A stretch of DNA of 23,102 bases from DASQGA01 sp035535315 (GCA_035535315.1 DATLQD010000161.1:1-23102), one strand, 5' to 3'; shown: positions 7,592 through 15,221, counted from the stretch's first letter. Notes: a model not told the origin generated them from the sequence alone. Numbers and translations: made by a program.

Positions 7592-8971
7592 GTGGCCGCC
7601 CCCGTTGCCCTGGACCAGGAGCTCGAGCTCCGGATCGATTCGCTCGCCTACGGCGGCAACGGCGTTGCGCGGCTGAACGGCTTCGTCGTCTTCGTCCGGC
7701 GCGGCCTCCCGGGCGACACCGTTCGAGCGCGCGTCACCAAGGTGAAGCGAAGCCACGCCGAGGCGATCGCCGTCGAAGTGCTCGAGCCGGGCGCCGACCG
7801 CGTCGAGGCCCCCTGCGTGCACTATCCGGCGTGCGGCGGCTGCCGCTTCCAGGATCTTGCGTACGAGCGGCAACTCGAGGCCAAAGCGGGCCAGGTCGCG
7901 GACGCCCTGGCCCGGATCGGCGGCTTTGCCGACCTCGAGCTCGAGCCCGCTGTTCCGGCGGAGTCGATCTTCCACTACCGCAACAAGCTCGAGTACTCGT
8001 TCACGGAAACGCCAGACGGGGTTGGGCTCGGCCTTCACCGCGCAGGCCGCTGGGACGAGGTGCTCGACATCGAGAAGTGCTGGCTCACCACGGACGTCGG
8101 CAACGCGATCCGAAACGCCGTCCGAGATTGGGCCCGGGCGGAGGGCCTGACCGTGTACGACCAGGCGACTCACGAGGGCTACCTGCGCCACCTCGTCGTC
8201 CGCGAAGGGCGGAACACCGGTCAGGCCCTTGTTGTCCTCGTGACCGCTCCGGGCCGGCTAGACGGCGAGGAGCGTCTAGTCGAGACGCTGCAGCGCTTCC
8301 CCGAGGTGCGTTCGATCTACCACGCGGTGAACGACAGGCCAGCCGAGGTCACGAATGTTCCCGGGATGCTGCTCTGGGGAGATGACGCGATCGAGGAGGA
8401 GATCCTCGGCCTTCGCTTCCGGGTGCGGCCGAACGCCTTCCTCCAGACGAACACGGCCATGGCCGAGGTGCTCTACGCGCTCGCGCTCGAGTACGCGGGC
8501 CTCACCGGCGAGGAGACCGTGTTCGACCTCTACTGCGGGACGGGCACGATCGCGCTTTCGATGGCACGCGAGGCGCTGACAGTCTGGGGTGTCGAGGTCT
8601 CTGAGGAGTCCGTCGCCTGCGCGATCGAGAACGCCGAGCTGAACGGCATCACGAACACCGCCTTCTTCGCCGGCGAGGTCGCGGATTCGATTGAGGAGTT
8701 GCACGAGCGCGCCGGTAAGCCGGACGTCGTCGTCGTCGACCCGCCTCGCGCAGGACTGTCCGCCAAGGCGCTTCGTCGGATCGCGAGGCTCGAGCCCGCC
8801 CGTATCGTCTACGTCTCCTGTAATCCGACCACCCTCGCCGGGAATGCAAAGGAGCTCGTGGGCGAGCACGCCTACCGGCTCGAGCGCGCGAGGCCGGTAG
8901 ACATGTTTCCGCATACGCCGCATGTCGAGACGGTGGCGCTCTTCATCAAGGACGCCTTAGAGACCTCTTGA
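7592..8971 (+). CDS. rlmD: 23S rRNA (uracil-C5)-methyltransferase, RlmD/RumA type
   Basis: A 459-residue SAM-dependent RNA methyltransferase. A TRAM domain fills about residues 6-65 (Leu-Ala-Tyr-Gly-Gly-Asn-Gly-Val-Ala-Arg). Four cysteines for a 4Fe-4S cluster are at 75, 81, 84 and 163, with the Cys-x5-Cys-x2-Cys spacing of E. coli RumA. The SAM site Asp-Leu-Tyr-Cys-Gly-Thr-Gly-Thr-Ile lies near 310. Catalytic Cys410 is in Val-Ser-Cys-Asn-Pro-Thr-Thr-Leu-Ala, after Asp-Pro-Pro-Arg-Ala-Gly. It should methylate a uracil C5 in 23S rRNA; the exact position (747 or 1939) cannot be decided here, so RlmCD or a tRNA target are alternatives. The GTG at 7592 is preferred because further upstream the frame overlaps yjbQ with unrelated sequence. 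Confidence 0.88.
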   Translation: MAAPVALDQELELRIDSLAYGGNGVARLNGFVVFVRRGLPGDTVRARVTKVKRSHAEAIAVEVLEPGADRVEAPCVHYPACGGCRFQDLAYERQLEAKAGQVADALARIGGFADLELEPAVPAESIFHYRNKLEYSFTETPDGVGLGLHRAGRWDEVLDIEKCWLTTDVGNAIRNAVRDWARAEGLTVYDQATHEGYLRHLVVREGRNTGQALVVLVTAPGRLDGEERLVETLQRFPEVRSIYHAVNDRPAEVTNVPGMLLWGDDAIEEEILGLRFRVRPNAFLQTNTAMAEVLYALALEYAGLTGEETVFDLYCGTGTIALSMAREALTVWGVEVSEESVACAIENAELNGITNTAFFAGEVADSIEELHERAGKPDVVVVDPPRAGLSAKALRRIARLEPARIVYVSCNPTTLAGNAKELVGEHAYRLERARPVDMFPHTPHVETVALFIKDALETS

Positions 8972-10131
8972 TGAAGGTCTCGACGCGGGACGAGCTCGAG
9001 CACCACGTCGAGGCGGAGCAGCGGGTGACGCCGCTCGAACTCTTCTTCGACCTCGTCTTCGTGTTCGGCCTGACGCAAGTCACGAGCCTCATGTCGGCCC
9101 ACCCGACCTGGTCCGGACTCGCCCGGGGCATGCTCGTCCTCGCGGCGCTCTGGTGGGCCTGGACCGCATACGCCTGGCTCACCAACACGATCGACCCGGA
9201 CGAGGGAGGGGCGCGGCTGGCCGTGTTCGGGGCGATGGCGGCGATGCTGATCGTCGGTCTGGCCGCGCCAGGAGCCTTCGACGACGACGCGCTCCTCTTC
9301 GGCGCCGCTTACCTCGCGGTTCGGGTGCTGCACATCGTCCTGTATGCCCTCGCGGCCGACGACGAGGACATACGCGGCGCGGTCATGCGGCTTGCTCCGA
9401 CCTCGATCGTCGCCCCTGGGCTGATCCTAGGAGCGGCCGCGCTCGATGGGACCGCCCAGGGGATCGTTTGGCTCGTCGCGCTGGCGGTCGACTACTCGGG
9501 GCCGCTCTACGGCGGGGGCCGCGGGTGGCGCGTCTTCCCGGCGCACTTCGCAGAACGTCACGGGTTGATCGTGATCATCGCCCTCGGAGAATCGATCGTC
9601 GCGATCGGGATCGGGGCCGCCGGGATCGACCTGGGTGGCCGCGTCGTTCTGGCCGCGATCCTCGGCGTGGTGGTCTCAGCGGCACTCTGGTGGTCCTACT
9701 TCGACGTCGTTGCGATCGTGGCGGAGCGAAAGATGACCGAGGCGAAAGGAGTGGCCCGCTCGCGCATCGCGCGGGACTCCTACAGCTACCTGCACCTCCC
9801 GATGGTGGCCGGCATCATCTTGCTCGCGCTCGGCGTGAAGAAGACGATCGGGCACGTGGACGAGCCGCTCGAGTCCGTGCCCGCGGTCGCTCTCTGCGGC
9901 GGCGTGGCTCTCTATTACCTGGCCCATATCGCGTTCCGGCTTCGCAACGTCCGCAGCGTGAACTGGCAGCGACTCGTGGCCGCGCTCGGATGCCTCGCGC
10001 TCATCCCCGTTGCGACGAACGCGCGGGCAATCGTCGGCCTTGCGGCCATCGCGGGGCTCTGCGCGATCCTGATCACCTACGAGGCGATCCGGTTCCGGGA
10101 GGCCAGGGCGCGCGTTCGCACGTCGGGCTAG
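8971..10131 (+). CDS. ltrA: LtrA family membrane protein (low temperature requirement A)
   Basis: A 386-residue protein with about ten or eleven hydrophobic segments. The family signature is at the N-terminus: Val-Thr-Pro-Leu-Glu-Leu-Phe-Phe-Asp-Leu-Val-Phe-Val-Phe, followed later by Glu-Arg-His-Gly-Leu-Ile-Val-Ile-Ile-Ala-Leu-Gly-Glu-Ser. LtrA was named for a Listeria locus needed for growth in the cold; its transport or enzymatic activity is not known. The ATG at 8971 overlaps the methyltransferase TGA by one base (TGATG), so it is coupled to that gene. A TTG one codon earlier is possible but less likely. The membrane protein gene on the other strand ends 19 nt further on, with no terminator hairpin between. 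Confidence 0.9.
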   Translation: MKVSTRDELEHHVEAEQRVTPLELFFDLVFVFGLTQVTSLMSAHPTWSGLARGMLVLAALWWAWTAYAWLTNTIDPDEGGARLAVFGAMAAMLIVGLAAPGAFDDDALLFGAAYLAVRVLHIVLYALAADDEDIRGAVMRLAPTSIVAPGLILGAAALDGTAQGIVWLVALAVDYSGPLYGGGRGWRVFPAHFAERHGLIVIIALGESIVAIGIGAAGIDLGGRVVLAAILGVVVSAALWWSYFDVVAIVAERKMTEAKGVARSRIARDSYSYLHLPMVAGIILLALGVKKTIGHVDEPLESVPAVALCGGVALYYLAHIAFRLRNVRSVNWQRLVAALGCLALIPVATNARAIVGLAAIAGLCAILITYEAIRFREARARVRTSG

Positions 10132-10150
10132 CCCAGCCGAGTGCGTCTGC

Positions 10151-10873
10151 CTAGGCGGGGTCGGGCTCGTCCCGGCGGTCCCGCAGGGCCTTCCAGATCA
10201 AGTCGGCGTTCACGAGGACGAAGCCGGCCGACAGAAGCGGAAGGGCCGGGAGCCCGGTCACGTCCGTCCACACTGCCAGCGCCAGCGTCGTCCCGAACGA
10301 GAGAGCCATCGCAACCCAGGTCGACAGCGTCCGAAGCGCGAACCGGGCGGTGGCCGCCAGGAAGAGCGAGAAGAAGAGGACGTCCGGCAGGCCCAGCTGC
10401 GCCGACGAGCTCTCTCCGAGCACCGGGAAGGCGATGCTCAGGGCGTCGAAGACCTGGGGCTGTTGCTCGACGATGTGCTTCGTCGGGCCGCGCGCGACCG
10501 AGAAAATGTCGACCGGGGTGATCAGGATGGCGACGAGCAGGACGAGCCCGACGCTCTCGAAGAACTGGAGGAACCACCATCCGAGGAGTGCCACGGCCAC
10601 AAACTTGGTCTGGTTCGCGATCGGGTCGGCGCCGGCGAGCTCGAGGAGGATCGTGATCGCGGCGAGTCCCACCACCAGGACGAGGAGCCGGCGGGACGTG
10701 AGTTCCTCCCGGAAGGGGAGCGCCAGCAGGAGCAGGACGAACGTCGCGGGAATGAGCACGAGCCCGATGAAGACCACGTCCCAGGAGGTCGAGACGTTCG
10801 GGAGGTGCTCCGCCCACGCGTCGTAGGCGGTGAGCGCGAGAACGAGGGCTAGTAGGGGGGCAACTCGGACCAC
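10151..10873 (-). CDS. Presenilin-like (GxGD-type) polytopic membrane protein
   Basis: A 240-residue protein with seven or more membrane segments (about 4-20, 33-53, 62-80, 90-120, 162-180, 185-203, 207-223). Three landmarks of presenilin/signal peptide peptidase aspartyl proteases appear in order: an Asp in Pro-Val-Asp-Ile-Phe-Ser-Val (Asp122), Leu-Gly-Leu-Pro-Asp-Val-Leu-Phe-Phe (Asp164), and Leu-Pro-Ala-Leu-Pro (208-212, the PAL motif). The usual Tyr before the first Asp is Val, and the GxGD glycine just before the second Asp is Pro. If active it would cleave within the membrane; a non-catalytic role is also possible. The GTG at 10873 overlaps the upstream glycosylase-like gene by 25 nt, so the two are coupled. 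The call rests on motif order only. Confidence 0.55.
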   Translation of the reverse strand: MVRVAPLLALVLALTAYDAWAEHLPNVSTSWDVVFIGLVLIPATFVLLLLALPFREELTSRRLLVLVVGLAAITILLELAGADPIANQTKFVAVALLGWWFLQFFESVGLVLLVAILITPVDIFSVARGPTKHIVEQQPQVFDALSIAFPVLGESSSAQLGLPDVLFFSLFLAATARFALRTLSTWVAMALSFGTTLALAVWTDVTGLPALPLLSAGFVLVNADLIWKALRDRRDEPDPA

Positions 10874-11433
10874 CAGGGGCCGAGTGCCTTGAAGGCCTCC
10901 CAGAAAGCCCGCTTCGCCGGCTGCTCGTCGAGGGAAGCGTCCACGTCGGGCGTCACGAGCACGTCGATCGTCGGTGTGAACGACGCGATCGTGCCCGTCG
11001 TGGGGTCGATCGGGGTCGATAGGGGAAAGCTGATCGCGTTCAGGCATCCGAGGGCATCTTCCCCCATGGTCACGACGATCTTCGGCTGCACGACGTGCAG
11101 CTCCCGTGCGAGCCACCGGTGGGCTTCCTCCTCGTCCTCGCCTTCGTACTTCAGGCAATTCGTCCCGTAAATGGCCGTGGGCTCCACGCCGAGGCGCTGG
11201 ATCGACTTGAGAACTGCCTGCCCGGCGCGCCCGAAGAAGGCGACCCCCTCGTGGATCTCGGACTCCCGCGGCGTGTGCTTCAGGAGAAAGACGTCGCCGA
11301 GCGGGTGCCCCGACCCGAGGACGGGCGCCCGGTCCGTGCCGGCGGCCTGGGCGATCTCGTGGCCGAGCTCGTTCATCTCGGTGATCGCCTTCTTGAGGTA
11401 GCGCTCGGAGAGTTCGTCAGTAGGCACACGCAC
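10849..11433 (-). CDS. Divergent uracil-DNA glycosylase superfamily protein
   Basis: A 194-residue protein whose layout follows family 4/5 uracil-DNA glycosylases: a strand then a loop near 48-58, Phe-Phe-Gly-Arg-Ala-Gly-Gln-Ala-Val-Leu at 66-75, Ile-Tyr-Gly-Thr-Asn-Cys-Leu-Lys-Tyr near 88-96, and Gln-Pro-Lys-Ile-Val-Val-Thr-Met-Gly-Glu-Asp-Ala-Leu at 116-128. Key active-site blocks are changed: the Gly-Glu-Ala-Pro-Gly loop is replaced by Leu-Leu-Lys-His-Thr-Pro, and the late His-Pro-Ser motif by Thr-Pro-Asp. Only two cysteines are seen, so the four-cysteine Fe-S site is lost. It may act on another nucleic-acid lesion or only bind DNA. A GTG two codons downstream is an alternative start. Confidence 0.65.
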   Translation of the reverse strand: MRVPTDELSERYLKKAITEMNELGHEIAQAAGTDRAPVLGSGHPLGDVFLLKHTPRESEIHEGVAFFGRAGQAVLKSIQRLGVEPTAIYGTNCLKYEGEDEEEAHRWLARELHVVQPKIVVTMGEDALGCLNAISFPLSTPIDPTTGTIASFTPTIDVLVTPDVDASLDEQPAKRAFWEAFKALGPWWSELPPY

Positions 11434-11470
11434 GGGGGTTAGGACTAGTTCGGGTCGTCCTTGGCTCTTC

Positions 11471-13231
11471 CTACCGGACCGCAGCGCGGCCCCGCTTCTC
11501 GCGCGCCTGCGCGACCCATTTGAGGCCCTGGAGGTAGACGAGCGACTTCGGCCGGCGGACGATCTCGGCCGAGCGGAGCGAGAGCAGGAACTCCTCGGGT
11601 GTCTCGAAGGCCCGCATGCGGACGAGCCCGGTTCCGATCCCCTGGATCACGTGGGCGTCAGAGCCTGCTCCCATGAGGAGGTTGTACTTGCGGGCAAAGC
11701 GGAGCGCCTCGTCGTTGAACGTCTCCCGGAGCAGGCGAGCGTTGAACACCTCGAAGACGTCGATCTCGGCGAGATGGCGGTGGAGCGTCCGTGGATCCGG
11801 GATCGTGTGCATGCGGTCGAAGGGGTGCGGGAGGTAGACGAGCCCGCCCTGGTCTCGAATCGCCGCGATCGTCTCTGCCATGGTCATCCCGCGCGGGATT
11901 TCCTCCTCGAGGAAGAGGCCGATCACCTCGCCGCGCTCGGTCTTCACCTCTTCGCCCGGAATGACCGTCAACGCCCTGTCACGGGCAAGCTCCACGGCCT
12001 CCTGCGCACCCGTGAAGACGTTGTGGTCGGTGACCGCGATTGCACCCAGCCCCTGCGCCTCGGCGCGGTCGAGCACCTCGGCTACGGGCACGGAGCAGTC
12101 GTGGGAGTGCTCCGTGTGAAGGTGGAGGTCGGCCAGGAGAAGCGGGCGGTCCGCCAGCGGGTCGGACGGCCGGCGGGAATGCCGCTTGCGACGGACAACG
12201 CTCCCGTAGATCTCCTCGAGCAGGTCGGCGAGCGCCCCGAAGCTCTCGGGCTCCGCGGCCAATCGCGCTGCCTGCGCCAGTTCCTCGCGCCACTTCGAGT
12301 CCTCGCCGAGGCGGGCCAGCGCGGCCGTGACCAGTTCTGGCTGTTCCGCCGAGCCCGCCGGGTCGATGACCGGTACTCCCGAGCTCGCGGCCTCGAGCGT
12401 AAGCCGGTAGGAGCCACGCAGAGCTGGGACAAGAGCGGCCGCGCCGGCCAGCTCCCGGGCCCGCGCCGCTTCGTCCAGCGCGCTGCGCACGACGACCCTT
12501 CCACGCAGCGAGCGCGCGATGTAGGGGCGGCCGCTGAGCGTACGCGTACGGAGGACGACGAGCTCCCAGCCGGGGATGTCCGCGAGCGCGCGTGCGGCGG
12601 CGCGGAACCGCTGGGACTCGTCTGCACGCCATTCGAGCACGATCCGTCGCTCCGGCGCTGCAGGGCGAAATCGCTCCAGGTCGACTCCGTGCGGAAGGAC
12701 CGTGTAGTCGCCGGGAAAGCGCTCGCGAGCGGCCTCTGCCGTGGCGTCCCCGACCGCGGTCAGGGCATCGATTCGAGCGAGCAGCTTCTCCCGCTGCGCG
12801 CGCCCCGGCGGATATGCGAGGCGCTCCGGCGAGTGGAACGTCGCCACCGAGACGCTCCTGGCCTGGCGAAGGGCCAGGTACGAGAGGCTCGGAAGGCCCG
12901 GCTCGTGCGCGTGGACGAGGTCGAAGCGGTCGGCCGAGAGTGCGAGCGCCAGGTTCGCACGGACCCCGACCGGAACGCCGAGGCGGCTCCGCCGCGAGAC
13001 CGGGATCGCCGGACCGAGGGCAACCACTCCCTCGAGAGGTGTGCCGTCCCGTCCGAGCCGGCGCAGTGCCCGGCGGCCGGCGGCCAGCACCGTGGCGCGG
13101 TTCGATGGTGCGAGCACGACGACGTCGTGGCCGCGGCGCTCCAGCTCCTCAGCGGCACCGGCGACGTGGTCGTTGACCGCGTGAGGCTGCGACCATGCGA
13201 ACGGCGTGACCATGCACACGCGCAGACCCAT
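11471..13231 (-). CDS. PimA-like GT4 glycosyltransferase fused to a PHP phosphoesterase domain
   Basis: A 586-residue two-part protein. Residues 1 to about 345 are a GT-B glycosyltransferase of family 4, close in layout to mycobacterial PimA: Val-Thr-Pro-Phe near the start, a His-Val-x4-Glu-Glu-Leu-x2-Arg-Gly-His stretch, His-Ala-His-Glu-Pro-Gly-Leu-Pro-Ser-Leu-Ser, and Leu-Glu-Ala-Ala-Ser-Ser-Gly-Val-Pro-Val in the donor half. After a basic linker, a PHP domain runs from about 365 to 560 with metal ligands in Asp-Leu-His-Leu-His (368-372), Thr-Asp-His-Asn, Pro-Gly-Glu-Glu, Pro-His-Pro-Phe-Asp and Gly-Ser-Asp-Ala-His. It probably mannosylates a phosphoinositide, while PHP removes a phosphate; both roles are inferred from neighbours. 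The ATG at 13231 has TAGAAT 8 nt upstream. Confidence 0.85.
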   Translation of the reverse strand: MGLRVCMVTPFAWSQPHAVNDHVAGAAEELERRGHDVVVLAPSNRATVLAAGRRALRRLGRDGTPLEGVVALGPAIPVSRRSRLGVPVGVRANLALALSADRFDLVHAHEPGLPSLSYLALRQARSVSVATFHSPERLAYPPGRAQREKLLARIDALTAVGDATAEAARERFPGDYTVLPHGVDLERFRPAAPERRIVLEWRADESQRFRAAARALADIPGWELVVLRTRTLSGRPYIARSLRGRVVVRSALDEAARARELAGAAALVPALRGSYRLTLEAASSGVPVIDPAGSAEQPELVTAALARLGEDSKWREELAQAARLAAEPESFGALADLLEEIYGSVVRRKRHSRRPSDPLADRPLLLADLHLHTEHSHDCSVPVAEVLDRAEAQGLGAIAVTDHNVFTGAQEAVELARDRALTVIPGEEVKTERGEVIGLFLEEEIPRGMTMAETIAAIRDQGGLVYLPHPFDRMHTIPDPRTLHRHLAEIDVFEVFNARLLRETFNDEALRFARKYNLLMGAGSDAHVIQGIGTGLVRMRAFETPEEFLLSLRSAEIVRRPKSLVYLQGLKWVAQAREKRGRAAVR

Positions 13232-13245
13232 GACCCCGGATTCTA
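13232..13245 (-). promoter_or_regulatory. Candidate -10 element for the GT4-PHP gene
   Basis: On the minus strand TAGAAT (13245-13240) precedes the ATG at 13231 by 8 nt. It lies in the 48-nt gap after the acetyltransferase gene and resembles a sigma-70-type -10 element. The mRNA would be leaderless or nearly so, allowing expression of the glycosyltransferase apart from the upstream operon. Confidence 0.45.
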
Positions 13246-13279
13246 GATCTCCCGCAGGAAACCGTTTCGCCCGCGGCTC

Positions 13280-13717
13280 TCAGGGGGAACGGCCGGGGCT
13301 CCCTTTTCTGCGCTCGAGAACCTTCTCGGTCGGCTCGGCGAACCCGAAGCGCTCGTAGAGCCCGTGCGCGTCGGTCGTGTGCAAGAGCCACCCGACATCG
13401 CGATGGGGGCCGTTCTCGACCAGCTCCCGCACGAGCTCGATCCCGAGCCCTTGTCCCCGCGCGTCCGGATGGATATAGACATCGGCCAGGTACGCGAACG
13501 CGACGCCGTCGGAGACCACGCGCCCGAACCCGAGCTGCCGCTCGCCCGCGTACAGGCCGACTACGCGGGAGGCCTCGCGGACGAGCCGCTCGACGACCTC
13601 CCGGGGCCGTCCCTCTGCCCAGTACGAATCCTCCGAGAGGAACCGGTGCACCTCACCGACGTCGACCCGAGCCGGTTCGTCGTCGAGCTCGTAGCCGCCT
13701 GGAAGCTCACGCCGCAC
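13280..13717 (-). CDS. GNAT family N-acetyltransferase
   Basis: A 145-residue single-domain GNAT protein. The acetyl-CoA pyrophosphate-binding motif is Asp-Ala-Arg-Gly-Gln-Gly-Leu-Gly, after the strand Leu-Ala-Asp-Val-Tyr-Ile-His-Pro. The last motif, Gly-Leu-Tyr-Glu-Arg-Phe-Gly-Phe, closes the fold. The N-terminus contains Tyr-Trp-Ala-Glu-Gly-Arg-Pro, seen in small putative acetyltransferases of this type. The acetyl acceptor cannot be predicted. The GTG at 13717 shares one base with the stop of inositol-phosphate synthase (TAGTG), so the two genes are coupled. Its place in a lipid-inositol operon allows, but does not prove, acylation of an inositol lipid or a regulatory acetylation of its neighbours. 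Confidence 0.85.
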   Translation of the reverse strand: MRRELPGGYELDDEPARVDVGEVHRFLSEDSYWAEGRPREVVERLVREASRVVGLYAGERQLGFGRVVSDGVAFAYLADVYIHPDARGQGLGIELVRELVENGPHRDVGWLLHTTDAHGLYERFGFAEPTEKVLERRKGSPGRSP

Positions 13718-15192
13718 TACTTCGCCGCGGCCGCGCGCTCCTTCGCCTTCGAGCGGGCGTTCTGCTTGATGAACTTCTCGGAGAGGTCGGAAGCCTCGTC
13801 GTCCTGAATCTGCTTCGGGGGCGACTTCATCAGGTAGGCGCTCGGGCCTTCCAGGGCTCCGCCAATGCCGTTGTTCAGCGCCAGCTTGGCCATCCGAACG
13901 GCGTCGATGACGATGCCCGCCGAGTTCGGGGAGTCCCAGACCTCGAGCTTCAACTCCATGTTCAGGGGGACGTCTCCGAAGGACGTGCCCTCCATCCTGA
14001 TGTACGCCCACTTGCGGTCGGTCAGCCACGGCACGTAGTCGGAAGGGCCGACGTGGACGTTCTTCGCGCCCATGTCGTAGTCGAGCATGGAGGTGACCGC
14101 GTTCGTCTTCGAGATCTTCTTGGACTCAAGGCGGCTGCGCTCGAGCATGTTCAGGAAGTCCGAGTTGCCGCCGACGTTCAGCTGCATCGTCCGGTCGAGG
14201 TGAACACCGCGCTCGCGAAAGAGGCTTGTCAGAACGCGGTGTGTGATCGTGGCGCCGACCTGCGACTTGATGTCGTCGCCGATGATCGGGAGCCCCGCAT
14301 CCTCGAAGCGCTTCTGGAAGTGGCCGCCACGAGCGATGAACACCGGCATGCAGTTCACCATCGCACAACCGGCCTGGAGGATCTGCTCCGTGTACCACTT
14401 GGTCGCCAACTCGGAGCCGACCGGGAGGTAGTTCACGACCACGTCGGTGCCGGTCTCCTTGAGGATGCCGACTACATCGTCCGTATCGCCCGGGGCTTTC
14501 TCCACGACCTCGGAGATGTACTGGCCGAGCCCGTCATGCGTCATCCCGCGGGAGACCGTGACGCCCGACTTGGGCACGTCGGAGAACTTGTAGGTGTCGT
14601 TCGGGTGCGCCCAGATCGCGTCCGAGAGATCCTTCCCGACCTTGTCCTTCGTCACGTCGAAAGCGGCAGTGATCTCGATGTCGCGCACGTGGTAGCCGCC
14701 CAGGTCGACGTGCATGAGCCCGGGCACGAACTGCTCGGGGTCGGCGTCCTTGTAGTACTCGCGCCCTTGAAGGAGCGAGTTGGCGCAGTTGCCGACGCCG
14801 ATGAGCGCGACGCGAACCTTGTCGTCGGAACGGGCCTTGCCATTCGTGGAGCCGTTTTTCGAGGCCATGGTGTCCTTTCCGTTCTCGTGTTGGAGGCCGA
14901 GACGTTCGGAGAGGGTCTCGACGATCAGATCGTTGGTCGTCCGCTTTCGCTCGCTCGCGCGGCGCGTCAGCTTCTCCTTGAGCGCGGGGGAGAGGCGAAG
15001 CAGGACGTCTCCGGCCTTGGAGCGAGGGATGCTCCGCCTGCCGGAGGTCTCGAAGGGGACAGCGAACCGGGAGGCGAGGATCTCGACCGCCACGTCGTTC
15101 AGGTTGCTTCCGCGCGCCACGACCTCTTCGGTGAGGCGGCGCTTCAACTCGGCCGGCATGCGGACGAGTACGTGCTTTCGTTCCCGGGCCAT
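13717..15192 (-). CDS. ino1: Inositol-3-phosphate synthase with N-terminal tandem ribbon-helix-helix domains
   Basis: One open frame of 491 codons. Residues about 7-44 and 61-99 are two Arc/MetJ-type RHH units: a short strand (Val-Leu-Val-Arg-Met, Val-Leu-Leu-Arg-Leu) followed by two helices, so they could pair within one chain to bind DNA. After a short linker, residues 123-491 are an actinobacterial-type myo-inositol-1-phosphate synthase, with the NAD loop Val-Gly-Asn-Cys-Ala, Gly-Asp-Asp-Ile-Lys-Ser-Gln-Val-Gly-Ala and Gly-Gly-Asn-Ser-Asp-Phe-Leu-Asn. It isomerises glucose-6-phosphate to inositol phosphate. The enzyme alone could start at an internal ATG (14868, residue 109) preceded by GGAAAGGA. 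A perfect palindrome overlaps the promoter. The CDP-alcohol enzyme is just upstream and GNAT is coupled downstream. Confidence 0.9.
   Translation of the reverse strand: MARERKHVLVRMPAELKRRLTEEVVARGSNLNDVAVEILASRFAVPFETSGRRSIPRSKAGDVLLRLSPALKEKLTRRASERKRTTNDLIVETLSERLGLQHENGKDTMASKNGSTNGKARSDDKVRVALIGVGNCANSLLQGREYYKDADPEQFVPGLMHVDLGGYHVRDIEITAAFDVTKDKVGKDLSDAIWAHPNDTYKFSDVPKSGVTVSRGMTHDGLGQYISEVVEKAPGDTDDVVGILKETGTDVVVNYLPVGSELATKWYTEQILQAGCAMVNCMPVFIARGGHFQKRFEDAGLPIIGDDIKSQVGATITHRVLTSLFRERGVHLDRTMQLNVGGNSDFLNMLERSRLESKKISKTNAVTSMLDYDMGAKNVHVGPSDYVPWLTDRKWAYIRMEGTSFGDVPLNMELKLEVWDSPNSAGIVIDAVRMAKLALNNGIGGALEGPSAYLMKSPPKQIQDDEASDLSEKFIKQNARSKAKERAAAAK
14866..14880 (-). promoter_or_regulatory. 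Internal ribosome-binding site and start within RHH-Ino1
   Basis: On the minus strand GGAAAGGA (14880-14873) stands 4 nt before an in-frame ATG (14868-14866). It is one of the best ribosome sites in the window. Initiation here would yield a 383-residue inositol-phosphate synthase without the DNA-binding part, close to the roughly 370 residues of mycobacterial Ino1. Confidence 0.55.
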
Positions 15193-15199
15193 CCGGGTA

Positions 15200-15205
15200 G
15201 TGATA
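15200..15205 (-). promoter_or_regulatory. Candidate -10 element of RHH-ino1
   Basis: On the minus strand TGCTATCAC offers an extended -10 (TG, one base, TATCAC at 15205-15200). It lies 7 nt before the ATG at 15192, so the transcript would be leaderless. The element is embedded in the right arm of the palindrome, so a protein bound there would block polymerase. Confidence 0.4.
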
Positions 15206-15221
15206 GCACAAGTGTGCTATC
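15202..15221. promoter_or_regulatory. Palindromic operator upstream of RHH-ino1
   Basis: A perfect inverted repeat with arms GATAGCACA (15202-15210) and TGTGCTATC (15213-15221), separated by 2 bp. It fills the gap between the CDP-alcohol phosphotransferase stop and the RHH-ino1 start. The arm GATAGCACA recurs as a direct copy at 15249-15257, about 42 bp centre to centre, near four helical turns. RHH proteins bind this kind of repeated half-site, so the encoded RHH domain is the obvious candidate. Confidence 0.65.

Noticed and set aside
11651..13246. A 531-codon open frame on the plus strand opposite the GT4-PHP gene.
   Set aside because: It is an antisense shadow of a clear gene at high GC; the composition is Arg-, Gly- and Ala-rich with no domain or start signal.
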